Assembly: GCF_003610355.1 (NCBI RefSeq) | Contig: NZ_RAPY01000001.1 | Location: 2,286,500 to 2,350,499 of the forward strand | Direction: 5' to 3' | From: Sphingobacterium detergens | GTDB lineage: Bacteria; Bacteroidota; Bacteroidia; Sphingobacteriales; Sphingobacteriaceae | DNA: 64,000 nt | Shown here: one piece after another, positions 15,834 to 24,948 of the stretch | How the letters are laid out: each line of letters opens with the position of its first letter | Position numbering within the stretch: the stretch's first letter is position 1 | The notes under the pieces: model-generated | The model's input: only the letters and a program-made list of their open reading frames with translations | Told to the model about the DNA's origin: nothing | Databases searched by the model: none | Program-made: the position numbers and the translations under genes

Positions 15834-16838
15834 TTAATCCATTTTGAATCTACTTTTTATTTTTTCCACCAACCTAGGCTCGATCTGGTAATAGCTTTTC
15901 GGCTTATGCAGACAGCGGTAAGAATAAAGTTTATTTTGTACACTTTGTTTGGTGATCTTCTCAAACAGCTCTTCAAGCATTGGAGATATAATAATATAGA
16001 GCTTTTCTAGGTCAAATAACATAATATGGTCAGCACGAATATAAAGCGTCCTATTAATCTGTACAAAAATTCCTTCAAAGATGGTGTCAAGCGGCTCATC
16101 GTCCTTATTAAAAAAAGGGACGACATGCCCTTCGTTAATGATGACATAATCAAAACCTTCCCCATAAATAAACGCAAAGAAGTCCACATCTACTCCCTCC
16201 CTAGCTGGATCAGTAGATTTAACTTTGTCTGTATCAGCAAATGTATTGGCAAGTTTTTGTGCTTCGTCTATTAATTTCTTGTCTTCACGATCTTTTGATT
16301 TCATTTTTTTAGGTGTTTTTTTTGATTGGGCACTCAAAATTGCAAACATTCGTTTTCGGTATCCTCTGAAGTAGATCAATACAAAATAGCCAATTAGTAT
16401 TGCGGATAAGTAATATTTTAAATCAGCCTGTTGATAAAAAGCCATGATTTCTGGTTCGACCCTAGAAATATACACTTCATCTAAAGCTTCCGCCAGTGCA
16501 CTACTACTCCGTCTGTCACTAAAGAGGCCATATCCAAAGAATAAGTTAGAGAATGTATAAGGGACAATAGCCCATAATACGAGATCATTGGGCGGTTTAT
16601 GTTTAAAATCTGCTTGTGCCATCATAACGACTATCCAAAACCAAAATCCATAAAAAATGGTTGCAAATGATAGAGACCAGCTTATCCGATCGACAATCAT
16701 TTTATCATAAAGGGGCTCAGGTAAAGACCGGAGCGCAGGGATATAGGCCACAAAATTACAGCTAGCCACCACTAGAATACCGACAACAATGCAGATAAGA
16801 TAATCATACCACCTGGGTTTACTTTTTGTTTCAATCAT
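15834..16838 (-). CDS. Four-helix membrane protein with LytTR-like C-terminal domain
   Basis: Membrane segments lie at about 12-32 (LICIVVGILVVASCNFVAYI), 52-74 (WSLSFATIFYGFWFWIVVMM), 86-105 and 142-158. A lysine-rich linker follows (about 160-215). The C-terminal 115 residues resemble a LytTR DNA-binding domain: FFAFIYGEGFDYVIINEGHV, then DTIFEGIFVQINRTLYIRAD, where the last part matches the usual 'FxRixRsyiVN' strand-turn of LytTR. A membrane-tethered LytTR protein of this kind could act as a one-component sensor-regulator; such proteins occur in Bacteroidota. The match is degenerate, so DNA binding is uncertain. Two GGTAA-N5-TTACC sites lie just upstream. Confidence 0.55.
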   Translation of the reverse strand: MIETKSKPRWYDYLICIVVGILVVASCNFVAYIPALRSLPEPLYDKMIVDRISWSLSFATIFYGFWFWIVVMMAQADFKHKPPNDLVLWAIVPYTFSNLFFGYGLFSDRRSSSALAEALDEVYISRVEPEIMAFYQQADLKYYLSAILIGYFVLIYFRGYRKRMFAILSAQSKKTPKKMKSKDREDKKLIDEAQKLANTFADTDKVKSTDPAREGVDVDFFAFIYGEGFDYVIINEGHVVPFFNKDDEPLDTIFEGIFVQINRTLYIRADHIMLFDLEKLYIIISPMLEELFEKITKQSVQNKLYSYRCLHKPKSYYQIEPRLVEKIKSRFKMD

Positions 16839-16889
16839 AATCGGTCAAATAATTGGCTGTAAATATATTATTTTAAACAGCTCCAACAT

Positions 16890-16904
16890 AGGTAATATAT
16901 TTAC
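16890..16904. promoter_or_regulatory. Operator-like palindrome GGTAA-N5-TTACC, copy 2
   Basis: GGTAATATATTTACC, arms perfect and extended by A/T to AGGTAA / TTACCT. It lies in the divergent region between the LytTR-like membrane protein and the Crp/Fnr-type gene. Confidence 0.55.
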
Positions 16905-16920
16905 CTAAATGCTGGCTCTT

Positions 16921-16935
16921 TGGTAAAACAATTAC
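16921..16935. promoter_or_regulatory. Operator-like palindrome GGTAA-N5-TTACC, copy 3
   Basis: GGTAAAACAATTACC, 31 bp centre to centre from copy 2, i.e. about three helical turns, as expected for cooperative binding on one DNA face. Confidence 0.55.
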
Positions 16936-17078
16936 CTTCCGAATGACCTACTAAGGGCCTAAATTTACTTTATTCGAAATTCATTTCCTGATGAATATCG
17001 AGAACATATATAAACCTTATGCGCAAACGGCCTACTACTGAGCATGCCATTGCCATATTATAACAACGAGTTGACTAA

Positions 17079-17693
17079 ATGGGAACATACTATTCTGAAA
17101 AAGAAGCACTCCTGACATTTTATACCTATTGGGAAAAATTGCATCCGGAGCTCGAGGACTTCCATAAACGCTGGCTATTGAAAAATGGGGAGATTATACC
17201 GATGACAAGAGGTCAGATCCTATCGGAGACACCACATATGCAATCCACACTCTACATTGTATTGGTAGGTATATTGGCAAAAGAGCGTTATTGCCCTGAT
17301 CGAGACGAACGACTGATCATGACCGTGGCCTTACCCCATATGGGATTCTTTACGACCATGCATTTTTTTAGCAAAAGTCCTGCTTTGGGGGATATTGTCT
17401 GTTTAAAATCGGGATTAGTCCTCAAGATTCCTTACAAAGCCATAGGCCCCTTTCGCAATCAAGAAAAGGCTATTGACACCTTGATTGATCTCTTGGTCAA
17501 TAAGAAAAAATACCAGCTTGACCATCTCCGGGTAATGGATTCATTGCTTATATCCACAGACCGTTATTTCTATTTCGCGGATCACTTGCCGCAGCTCTGT
17601 CAAGCGCTTAGTCAGACCGAGCAGGCTCGACTATTACATATGTCGGTGCGATCTATTCGTCGAGCCAAGCAATTATATGTGCGACGGAGGTGA
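17079..17693 (+). CDS. Crp/Fnr family transcriptional regulator
   Basis: The 204-residue protein has the size and layout of Bacteroidota Crp/Fnr proteins: a cyclic-nucleotide-binding-like beta-roll at about 30-130 (KNGEIIPMTRGQILSETPHM, STLYIVLVGILAKERY, SGLVLKIPYKAIGPF) and a C-terminal helix-turn-helix (QALSQTEQARLLHMSVRSIRR). The canonical cAMP-binding residues are not evident, as in most members from this phylum. It is transcribed away from the LytTR-like gene across a region with two GGTAA-N5-TTACC palindromes. The targets are unknown. Confidence 0.85.
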   Translation: MGTYYSEKEALLTFYTYWEKLHPELEDFHKRWLLKNGEIIPMTRGQILSETPHMQSTLYIVLVGILAKERYCPDRDERLIMTVALPHMGFFTTMHFFSKSPALGDIVCLKSGLVLKIPYKAIGPFRNQEKAIDTLIDLLVNKKKYQLDHLRVMDSLLISTDRYFYFADHLPQLCQALSQTEQARLLHMSVRSIRRAKQLYVRRR

Positions 17694-17811
17694 TTATAGG
17701 TCATCTTATGTCCTCGTTTTGGCCAAAAATCCTGCAATATCTTTAAATTAACGAAAGAAGAAAAAATTGAAAGATCTAGGACATGGGGAAAAACAGAAAA
17801 TGGTTTCGGTA

Positions 17812-17819
17812 TAAATTTG
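17812..17819 (+). promoter_or_regulatory. Bacteroidota -7 promoter element TAAATTTG
   Basis: TAAATTTG matches the TAnnTTTG consensus and lies about 145 bp upstream of the small gene at 17963. A clear -33 TTTG is not seen. Confidence 0.4.
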
Positions 17820-17962
17820 CAGTATTTCCCCAAGGGGTACAGCCAAAATACAAAGCTGATTGCTAGCTCGAGGACCGAGGCAGCACAGCCGTTCCAATAA
17901 TGGGGCGTGACCAATATGGAGTAAATTATGATATTTTTTAATCTTTAAAGAACGGAGTCCTT

Positions 17963-18190
17963 ATGGCATGGTTTTCTTTTACAGGCTCGGATCCAGCTGA
18001 TCCAGCCGACTACACATTATCAGGTTCACAACCATCATGTACCGGGACGCCACAACAACTGTGTGCGATCCAAGCTACTAATGACGGTGGTCACCCCGAT
18101 TTGGATACAAATATCCTTTCGGAAATGGTGCAAGCACTGAACAATCAGGCAAACACGACTAATGTGAAATTAAAAGTTCGTCCCGCTTAA
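17963..18190 (+). CDS. Small conserved-looking protein, unknown function
   Basis: The 75-residue protein starts after a GGAG-like site (ACGGAGTCCTT). It has no signal peptide. It contains a Ser/Asp/Pro-rich first half with two Cys (SCTGTPQQLCAIQATNDGG) and a short helical end (EMVQALNNQ) finishing in VKLKVRP. It stands alone between a promoter and a strong terminator, and is next to the convergent TlpA-SusD-SusC operon. I recall similarly sized proteins beginning MAWFxFTG near such operons in this phylum, but I cannot name a family. It could be a secreted signal or a regulator peptide; no function is assigned. Confidence 0.65.
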   Translation: MAWFSFTGSDPADPADYTLSGSQPSCTGTPQQLCAIQATNDGGHPDLDTNILSEMVQALNNQANTTNVKLKVRPA

Positions 18191-18220
18191 TTAAGAGGAT
18201 AGCAGCATAATGCTTATTAT

Positions 18221-18253
18221 AGGAGGATCTGGCGCACCAGATCCTCCTTTTTA
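18221..18253 (+). terminator. Strong rho-independent terminator
   Basis: A perfect 12-bp stem (AGGAGGATCTGG / CCAGATCCTCCT) with a CGCA loop followed by TTTTTATT; it ends the 17963 gene. Confidence 0.9.
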
Positions 18254-18288
18254 TTATTAAATATTGATAGACTGAAAATTTCTGCAAT

Positions 18289-19554
18289 CTATTTGCTTTC
18301 CTCTATGACCAATACATCCATTTCTTCCATACCAATTTCAGCTTTAATACCATAATAAACCAACTGGCCGTTTAATTGGTCAAGGGTGTCAAAGGGATTT
18401 AATTCTATTGTTCCTCTGTAATTCACCTTATCTTTAGCAGGCGGAAACTTTTCTGAATAATCCAAAGAAAGCACCAAGGCTTCACTTGTATTTATTCGGG
18501 TGATTTTCGGTGCCATTACCCTTGGGCCTTTTGCCGGTGAGCATGATTTGAGTACCAATGTCTTGATCTTACATTTTGTCTCGAAGACATTTATACCAAA
18601 GAAATTTCTAAAATCTTCCAAAATTACCCTCGCCTGAGCAGAGTCTGACCGTTTAAATTGATCGTACCGTTCATAGCAAAATCCATTATTAATGAGCCAT
18701 GATTCAAAGCCCTTTCTCTCAAAATCGTCATAAATACCTGTGTCCTTAACATTTAATATTACTCTTTCTTTTCTGGGCATATAGATACTGGTATTAATCT
18801 TTGCTTTATTAGCAAGTGCCCTTAAGGAAGCCAATAATGAGTTATTATAGGATGAACTTTTATACTGCCCGGTTACGGTATCCTGCACAAATTCCCAAGC
18901 CTGAAAGGGAATACCATTTTGATACCCTGAAATCATTACACCAGCTTTTAATTTTTCAGCATTTAGATCTGTCTTATGGAAAAGATCAGCTTTCCCATAG
19001 TCATCTTTAAGGGGAAGATCAATTTTCCCTACATTATAGAGCTGCAATAGATTTTGTTGTGTGATAAATTCACTTGAAGTAATGGCCTGCACCTTACCTT
19101 TATATAAAAGCACTTCATGCGGCACTCCTTGATGCGGAAACAGTCCCTTTAAATAGCTGTCATTATAGATCACCGGAAGATTGACCTGATGTTCTTTTAG
19201 ATAGCCATTCGTTGCAAATAATTTTTCCATCGTCTGTCTATCTTGCCAGGTCACAGTGATCACCTTTATTTTGTCACCATATTGCTCCTGCAGTTTCTGT
19301 AGCTTGGGCATGATCTTAATACAGCTTGCACAGAAGGAGTCAAAAAAATCAAGCAAGATAACTTTCTCCTCCAATTTTTTCCAGTCGATGGCTTTGCCAT
19401 CACCTCGCATGGACAAGACAGCTTTTGGAGCAATGAAGGTATCACCTACTTTTAAACTTTTCGCCAAATCTGGTTTGAAGTTTGGCTGTGCGCCGAGGGA
19501 AACACAGCATAATAACAGTATAAATACTAAAATATTTTTGTTCGTTGTTTTCAT
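18289..19554 (-). CDS. TlpA-like thioredoxin-fold periplasmic protein
   Basis: The 421-residue protein has a signal peptide (KNILVFILLLCCVSLGAQ) and a TlpA/AhpC-type thioredoxin domain at about 35-170: KVILLDFFDSFCASCIKIMPKL holds the CxxC motif CASC, and GVPHEVLLYKGKV provides the cis-Pro region. The long C-terminal part (about 200-421) has no recognised motif. TlpA-like proteins reduce or isomerise disulfides in the periplasm. It is the third gene of a SusC-SusD-TlpA operon, five bases after the SusD stop, so it probably supports the transporter or treats a Cys-containing substrate. Confidence 0.85.
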   Translation of the reverse strand: MKTTNKNILVFILLLCCVSLGAQPNFKPDLAKSLKVGDTFIAPKAVLSMRGDGKAIDWKKLEEKVILLDFFDSFCASCIKIMPKLQKLQEQYGDKIKVITVTWQDRQTMEKLFATNGYLKEHQVNLPVIYNDSYLKGLFPHQGVPHEVLLYKGKVQAITSSEFITQQNLLQLYNVGKIDLPLKDDYGKADLFHKTDLNAEKLKAGVMISGYQNGIPFQAWEFVQDTVTGQYKSSSYNNSLLASLRALANKAKINTSIYMPRKERVILNVKDTGIYDDFERKGFESWLINNGFCYERYDQFKRSDSAQARVILEDFRNFFGINVFETKCKIKTLVLKSCSPAKGPRVMAPKITRINTSEALVLSLDYSEKFPPAKDKVNYRGTIELNPFDTLDQLNGQLVYYGIKAEIGMEEMDVLVIEESK

Positions 19555-19559
19555 GTTAA

Positions 19560-20924
19560 TTATCGTTTATTTTGATCTAATCCACCGATGATGATCACCG
19601 GCTCCGCTAGTCTAAAAGCATACTGTGTGCTATTTGGATTAAGTTTGTATACCTCATTTCCAATTCTCCGTTCCAGTGTCTTTTGAAATCGGGGATCCAG
19701 ATTCAATCTTTTCAGATCCGCCCATCTCCGTCCCCGGAAAACCAGTTCACGCCTTCGCTCCTCCAAAATTATTTTCAGCAACTTATCTGGATCCGATTCT
19801 TTGATTTCGACGGGCACATTTTTATTCCATCGCATCTTCAATAATGTATTTAATGCAGACAACGCCTCACTTACCTTCCCTATCCGACATGCCGCCTCCG
19901 CTTTAACCAGGTAAATCTCACTTGTCGTAATCCCCACAAACATTGTAGCAGCATTCTTATCGTAGCTTCCCTTAAAATAAAAGGATCCTGATGGGTTGGC
20001 ATTGCTTCTGAAAAATATTGATTTTCGCAAATCATTCGCATCATACGACTGATACAATGACGTATCGATCAATGCATTTGTCGCACCGAGGATCCCTAGG
20101 TTTACACTTAAAGCGGGGAACAGCACTTCTATATTAAATCGCGGAATCGGCAATGCATCTGTGATTTTGAGGGAGTTGTAATCCAATAGGTCCGGACTCA
20201 ACCTAAGACAGGAATCTGCAAATAGATAAGCTCCGGCGAAATCTCCCATATCAAGATTCACTCTTGCAAGCGCAGCATAGGCGGCTGCTTTCGAGGGGCG
20301 CCCCTTTACTGCTTCAACTTCAGGAAGGTTGGCAGCAGCCCTCGTGAAATCAGCGATAATCTGGGCATAAGTCTCCTGTAGGGATGACCTTTGGGACACC
20401 TCATCCAGATTTGGGCTAGATCGCAGGGGAAGCCCCTGCTCATTTGCTGCTCGCGACTGAACATAAGTAGGACAATGAACCGCCGCCAGTTGCTGTATGG
20501 CGAATGCCCGATAGAAAAAAGCACCACCTGTCAGGCGCTTATATTCTTTGGTATTTTCTGCGGGATTGAGTTTAGAAAGAACATCCAACACCTGATTGGC
20601 AATATACACCGTCTTGTAAGGGCGTTGCCATTGCACGATATCCAGATAAGGCTCATCAGCCCACAGATAGGCATTTCGCTGTTCGACATTGGAAGCTGAT
20701 TCCCAGCGCTCTTTAGTGAGGTAATAGTCGTCAGTTCCAATTTCGCCCCATATGGGATAGCCACCATTCAGATTGGTATAATCATTCAGTAATAGATTGG
20801 CGTCCTCCAGTGTATTGGGTATGGCCATTTTAATATCAGGTTTTAAATCCAGGTATTTATTGCAGGAAAGAACTGTGATAGCCAGTACTGCTAGGATCAA
20901 AATAAAAATTCTATTCATCATCAT
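19560..20924 (-). CDS. RagB/SusD family nutrient-uptake lipoprotein
   Basis: The 454-residue protein starts with a lipoprotein signal (ILILAVLAITVLSCNKYLDLKP; lipobox LSC) and has the SusD/RagB layout: N-terminal LLNDYTNLNGG region, TPR-like helices (FFYRAFAIQQLAAVHCP, KAAAYAALARVNLDMGD), and the conserved C-terminal KILEERRRELVFRGRRWADLKRLN. SusD proteins are lids on the cognate SusC pore. It lies six bases after the SusC stop. The substrate cannot be read from sequence; no glycoside hydrolase is nearby, so a peptide, metal chelate or other non-glycan ligand is possible. Confidence 0.92.
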   Translation of the reverse strand: MMMNRIFILILAVLAITVLSCNKYLDLKPDIKMAIPNTLEDANLLLNDYTNLNGGYPIWGEIGTDDYYLTKERWESASNVEQRNAYLWADEPYLDIVQWQRPYKTVYIANQVLDVLSKLNPAENTKEYKRLTGGAFFYRAFAIQQLAAVHCPTYVQSRAANEQGLPLRSSPNLDEVSQRSSLQETYAQIIADFTRAAANLPEVEAVKGRPSKAAAYAALARVNLDMGDFAGAYLFADSCLRLSPDLLDYNSLKITDALPIPRFNIEVLFPALSVNLGILGATNALIDTSLYQSYDANDLRKSIFFRSNANPSGSFYFKGSYDKNAATMFVGITTSEIYLVKAEAACRIGKVSEALSALNTLLKMRWNKNVPVEIKESDPDKLLKIILEERRRELVFRGRRWADLKRLNLDPRFQKTLERRIGNEVYKLNPNSTQYAFRLAEPVIIIGGLDQNKR

Positions 20925-20930
20925 AACGGT

Positions 20931-23900
20931 TTAAAGATTAAAATTAAGACCAAAGGAGATCATCATCGGATCAGGGATCCACTTACCATATTCAGGATCT
21001 ATCCCTTTTTTGTTACCCCGCCATAGCGTCGCCACATGCTGTATGTAGCTATAAATTCTCATATTTTTAAAACCATATCTGGCCAATTGGGGCAGCTGCA
21101 GGCTACACTGGATATCACGCAGTTTAATCTGTCCGGCATTCTCCACCAATGCAGAGGAGCTCACATAAATATTGCTTGCCGCAGAATTACTTGGATAGAT
21201 AAAAGCAGGGACATCCGTATGCTGTTCATCGCCCGGATTTTGCCAACGATGGGCATAGTCAGTATGGCCGGCACCAACATTTAAAAAGGAATAATTATTA
21301 AAAGTAGTACGAATAAATTTGTGTCCCAGCTGATACGAAATATTCCACGAAAGCTCCACATTTTTAAAGCGGATGCTATTTCTGAACGACCCAAAATATA
21401 ACGGCATCTGTGAGCCATGATTTTGTAAACTAGACACCTTGGCATTTAATATAGCGATGTAATCTTTCGACACTTCTCCATTTAAGTAAGCCCTGACAGC
21501 ACCATCTTCAGGATCCAGCCCTGCCCATCTATACGTTAAGAGACTATAGAGGTCCATTCCTTCAATAGCTGTCTTTTGAAAAGAAAGCGCCTTGCTCACA
21601 TTGTATTGCGCATTGTCATTTGACAGAAATGCTTTGACAACCTTTGTACGGTTATAGGCAAATACCAAATTGCTGTTCCATTCCCAGTTCCCAGTTACAA
21701 AAGGCTTTCCATTAAGCGAGATATCCCAGCCTTTTGTATCTAGATTTGCTACATTCATCATGAGTGATGCAAACCCAACGGTCGGATCTACCTGACCGTC
21801 TGCGATCAGATCTTTTGGTGTTTTATGATAATACTGTACACTTCCGTTCAACCTGTTGCCCTTTAAGCCAAAGTCCATTCCCAGATTGAGAATACCTACA
21901 CGTTCCCATCGCAATTTGGGATTTGGTGGTACATTGATCTGTGCATAATTTTGTCCGGTGGCCCCATTCGGAATGGTCTCCACCTTCATGACCGGATAGG
22001 CCGAAATGGTGTTATTCACATTGCCGTTGTACCCAAATGTGGAGCGCAGTTTTAGCAGTGAGAATGGACTATCTTTCAAAAATTCCTCTTCCGTAACCAC
22101 CCAAGCTAGACCCAGCGACCAGAATGGCTGCCCCTTATTATTGCTTTTCACCCCAAACAGATTGGATGCATCCTTGCGGAAACTGCCGCTCAGAATATAT
22201 CTTTTCAGGTAGCTATACGAACCGTTTCCGTAATAGGAGACAAAGCGATTTCGAAGCTGATCAAAGACATTCCGGTCGGGCAGGTTGTTCACACCGAGCA
22301 GCCCGTTCATCATCTGTATTTCACGTCCCAACTGCATAGGCTGAAATGTCCCGTCCTCAGGATCAAAGCCAAAATATTGGGAGGCACGCATATCCTGCCC
22401 CACCTCACGGATATCAAAACCTGCCAACAGAGATACTTGATGCCCTTTGCCCCAAGACCTGTTAAAGTCGGCAGTCAACCTTCCCTGATGGGAAAAACTT
22501 GACGCATTCAGTTCATAGCGGTAATCTCCGACAGGCATATTCCAATACACCTGCTTATCATCCCAGGTAACGAAATTGTTGATTTCGAAACGCTGCTGAA
22601 ACGTATTTATTCCCTTCCACTCGACAATGGGATTTATATTTCGCTGTAAGGCATATAACCCCTGAATACTGAGTCCAAATGGAAATGCATATTGCACGGA
22701 AAGATTGGACATTATTTCTCTGTTGATCTGTTCTGATCTAGAATCATACAGTTCTTTCAGGGGTTTATAGCTCCAGTCAAGTAACCTGCCCCCGGCGACG
22801 GTGTCCTGAAAGGTAGGATTGAATGCCGGAATGTATACTTCCAAAGGATTTCCATTATCGTCCGCAAGCCGCATATAGGGAGCATTGGCTATACCATTGC
22901 CCAATGCATTGTACCCGACCCCATAAAAGCTATCATTCTTCTTTGATTCAGAATAGGTAAGCCCGAGATTGATCAACAGATTTTGAATAGGTCTAAACTG
23001 CATGTTGCCCTGCAGATTCATCCGATTATAGCTTGAGGTCACCAGCTCATTCAGATTCTTATCGTATCCTACCCCTATTGAGGCATTGACTTTGTCACCA
23101 CCTGCATTAATCCGTACACTATATTGCTGGTTGACTGCCTTCCGATAGATATATTTGCGAAAATCGTCCCTCATATCGTAGCCCCTTAATTGATCCAGTT
23201 CAGCCTTTAGCTGTTCTTCGGAGATTTCGCCGTCTTTGTGGTCTTTCATACGCTGTACGATAGGCTCCACATTATTACCCCAGTATCCAAGCGTAGCATT
23301 GTACCGGCCCCGGTTAAACAGGTCGCCGATCAGATCAATATAGTCGGAAGTTCCTATCTGGGGGTAATAATAGAGATCAGGCTTGTCTTTTATGCTGACG
23401 TTCATATTAAAATCAATATTGGTCTTTTCATTGAACTTGCCTTTTTTAGTAGTAATTACAATAACACCATTTCCAGCACGGGCACCCCAGATGGATGCAG
23501 CGGCGGCATCCTTTAAAACCGTGACATTTTCGATATCATTGGGATTGATATTATTAAAATTTGCTAAGCCATAGGCGGCGAACTTACTTTCATAGGGGAT
23601 ACCATCGATGACCAACAAGGGGAACTTATCTGGCGACAAGGTACTCTCGCCCCTGACATTGATATTCAAATAATTCCCTCTCAGGTCAGGTGACATCTTT
23701 GCACTGGAAAGCCCGGGCACCACATCCTCCAGCCTGCTCACAAAATCGGTGGATACTTTACGATTGAGAAGTTTATTGTCAACGAATTCAAAGCTGCCTG
23801 TTGCCCTTTCTTTAGGAATCTTTTGGTAGCCTGTGGAGACGACCTCCACCTCTTCCAATTGATTCTCTAGCGGTATCATTTTTATTGTTAATGATACTTC

Positions 23901-24278
23901 CGTGGAGTATTCGACCTCAAAGGGCCTATAGCCTATGTAAGTAAATTTTATTAATCCGTTTCTATGTTTGACCGGAAGTGTAAAACTACCATCCTCCTTG
24001 GATGTTGTTCGCTGTTTTTGAGCATCGACACGTATAGATACTCCCTGCAAAGACTTACCATTTGTAGCTGAAACCACAGTACCTTGTAGTATAAGATTAT
24101 TTAGCCCATCGGCCCCGCTGTCCTTGCGGGGCGTTTGAGCTGATAAACTAAACATAGAAGACATTACAATACCCCAGAAAAGGATTGTCAACTTTAAGCA
24201 GTTCGATTTAGTTAGTTGTGGGCAGGAGCATTGCGTACCAATAGGCAGTTCACTTCCACCCTTGTAAAAATGAGTCAT
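20931..24278 (-). CDS. SusC/RagA family TonB-linked outer-membrane protein
   Basis: The 1115-residue protein has an N-terminal signal region (about 30-48, ending FSLSAQ), a carboxypeptidase-regulatory-like domain (about 65-145, LQGTVVSATNGKSLQGVSIR), the plug with VIDGIPYES and NDIENVTVLKDAAAASIWGA (about 220-270), and a long 22-strand-type barrel ending MMISFGLNFNL with the terminal aromatic pattern. It imports a ligand across the outer membrane with TonB energy and its SusD partner. The start used is the most upstream ATG; internal ATGs at the hydrophobic segment are possible. No anti-sigma/sigma pair is adjacent. Confidence 0.93.
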   Translation of the reverse strand: MTHFYKGGSELPIGTQCSCPQLTKSNCLKLTILFWGIVMSSMFSLSAQTPRKDSGADGLNNLILQGTVVSATNGKSLQGVSIRVDAQKQRTTSKEDGSFTLPVKHRNGLIKFTYIGYRPFEVEYSTEVSLTIKMIPLENQLEEVEVVSTGYQKIPKERATGSFEFVDNKLLNRKVSTDFVSRLEDVVPGLSSAKMSPDLRGNYLNINVRGESTLSPDKFPLLVIDGIPYESKFAAYGLANFNNINPNDIENVTVLKDAAAASIWGARAGNGVIVITTKKGKFNEKTNIDFNMNVSIKDKPDLYYYPQIGTSDYIDLIGDLFNRGRYNATLGYWGNNVEPIVQRMKDHKDGEISEEQLKAELDQLRGYDMRDDFRKYIYRKAVNQQYSVRINAGGDKVNASIGVGYDKNLNELVTSSYNRMNLQGNMQFRPIQNLLINLGLTYSESKKNDSFYGVGYNALGNGIANAPYMRLADDNGNPLEVYIPAFNPTFQDTVAGGRLLDWSYKPLKELYDSRSEQINREIMSNLSVQYAFPFGLSIQGLYALQRNINPIVEWKGINTFQQRFEINNFVTWDDKQVYWNMPVGDYRYELNASSFSHQGRLTADFNRSWGKGHQVSLLAGFDIREVGQDMRASQYFGFDPEDGTFQPMQLGREIQMMNGLLGVNNLPDRNVFDQLRNRFVSYYGNGSYSYLKRYILSGSFRKDASNLFGVKSNNKGQPFWSLGLAWVVTEEEFLKDSPFSLLKLRSTFGYNGNVNNTISAYPVMKVETIPNGATGQNYAQINVPPNPKLRWERVGILNLGMDFGLKGNRLNGSVQYYHKTPKDLIADGQVDPTVGFASLMMNVANLDTKGWDISLNGKPFVTGNWEWNSNLVFAYNRTKVVKAFLSNDNAQYNVSKALSFQKTAIEGMDLYSLLTYRWAGLDPEDGAVRAYLNGEVSKDYIAILNAKVSSLQNHGSQMPLYFGSFRNSIRFKNVELSWNISYQLGHKFIRTTFNNYSFLNVGAGHTDYAHRWQNPGDEQHTDVPAFIYPSNSAASNIYVSSSALVENAGQIKLRDIQCSLQLPQLARYGFKNMRIYSYIQHVATLWRGNKKGIDPEYGKWIPDPMMISFGLNFNL

Positions 24279-24565
24279 TTTTAAAGGTGTTAATGGGCTG
24301 TGACCTGCTTGGATTAGAATCCTCTTTGATACTTACAAACGCATCGCTTTTGCTCCTAAGCCTAGCTTAGGTCACAAATAAAAAATAATTGATAATTGCA
24401 ACCTAAGAGCGTTTTATTGAGATTTTCTAGGTAAATAATTGGGTCGCTACGCTCTTCAAGATTAGAGGAAGTCATCATATGACTTTGCTTGCAGAGCTAC
24501 TCCGCTGGCCTGATTTTGTTTTTAGTAATTTGTTTTTTGTTCATAACTCGTTTGTTTATTGCAAC

Positions 24566-24740
24566 GAGTCTTGTGGCAAGTGTAGAAACCAACAATGGCG
24601 CGGCATCCAACCTACTGTCTACGCGGCCCTGAGAAGCCTATGGAACGAGTAAGCGGACGCCGCGCCATTACCGACGGGCGTTTTGATCCACTTATCGCCT
24701 TGTTCCATTTGAAATTTCTCAGGTTTCGTAGACAAGACTC
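24566..24740. other. Highly structured intergenic element (RNA or MITE candidate)
   Basis: The element is bounded by 9-bp inverted repeats GAGTCTTGT (24566-24574) and ACAAGACTC (24732-24740). Inside, three helices nest perfectly: 24617-24623 with 24727-24733 (GTCTACG/CGTAGAC), 24628-24635 with 24716-24723 (CCTGAGAA/TTCTCAGG), and 24640-24646 with 24702-24708 (ATGGAAC/GTTCCAT). A fourth GC-rich 9-bp helix (TGGCGCGGC 24596-24604 with GCCGCGCCA 24659-24667) crosses them, so it is either a pseudoknot or an alternative fold. A further hairpin ACTCGTT/AACGAGT abuts at 24546-24569. I cannot assign it to a known RNA family or choose a strand. The rest of 24279-24860 holds no supported gene. Confidence 0.5.
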
Positions 24741-24859
24741 ATAAGTGCTACCACCTATTAAGATGGTGCAAATGTATTGTTTTAATATACCAAAGACAAA
24801 TTATTTGCTTTAAAAGTGGCTTTAAATGTTCTTAAGACTGATTTTATCGACAAATAATC

Positions 24860-24880
24860 GTACCTTTAGGTCAAAGGTAC
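24860..24880 (+). promoter_or_regulatory. Promoter-like TACCTTTA within palindrome
   Basis: TACCTTTAG resembles the TAnnTTTG -7 element and lies inside the inverted repeat GTACCTTT-AGGTC-AAAGGTAC, about 70-90 bp upstream of the XRE gene. Confidence 0.35.
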
Positions 24881-24894
24881 CAAATTAGATTTTG

Positions 24895-24925
24895 GTAACA
24901 AACGGGTAACTTACCCGTATGTTAC
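24895..24925. promoter_or_regulatory. 31-bp near-perfect palindrome, probable operator of XRE gene
   Basis: Two 15-bp arms around a central C (left arm GTAACAAACGGGTAA, right arm TTACCCGTATGTTAC) pair with one mismatch. The element ends 23 bp before the ATG of the XRE-type gene, the usual place for autoregulation. Confidence 0.6.
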
Positions 24926-24948
24926 GGACTTATTTAATCAAGTTAATT

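Noticed and set aside
24561..24740. tRNA, tmRNA or RNase P RNA in the structured element
   Set aside because: None of the conserved sequences of those RNAs is present; the fold does not match a cloverleaf.
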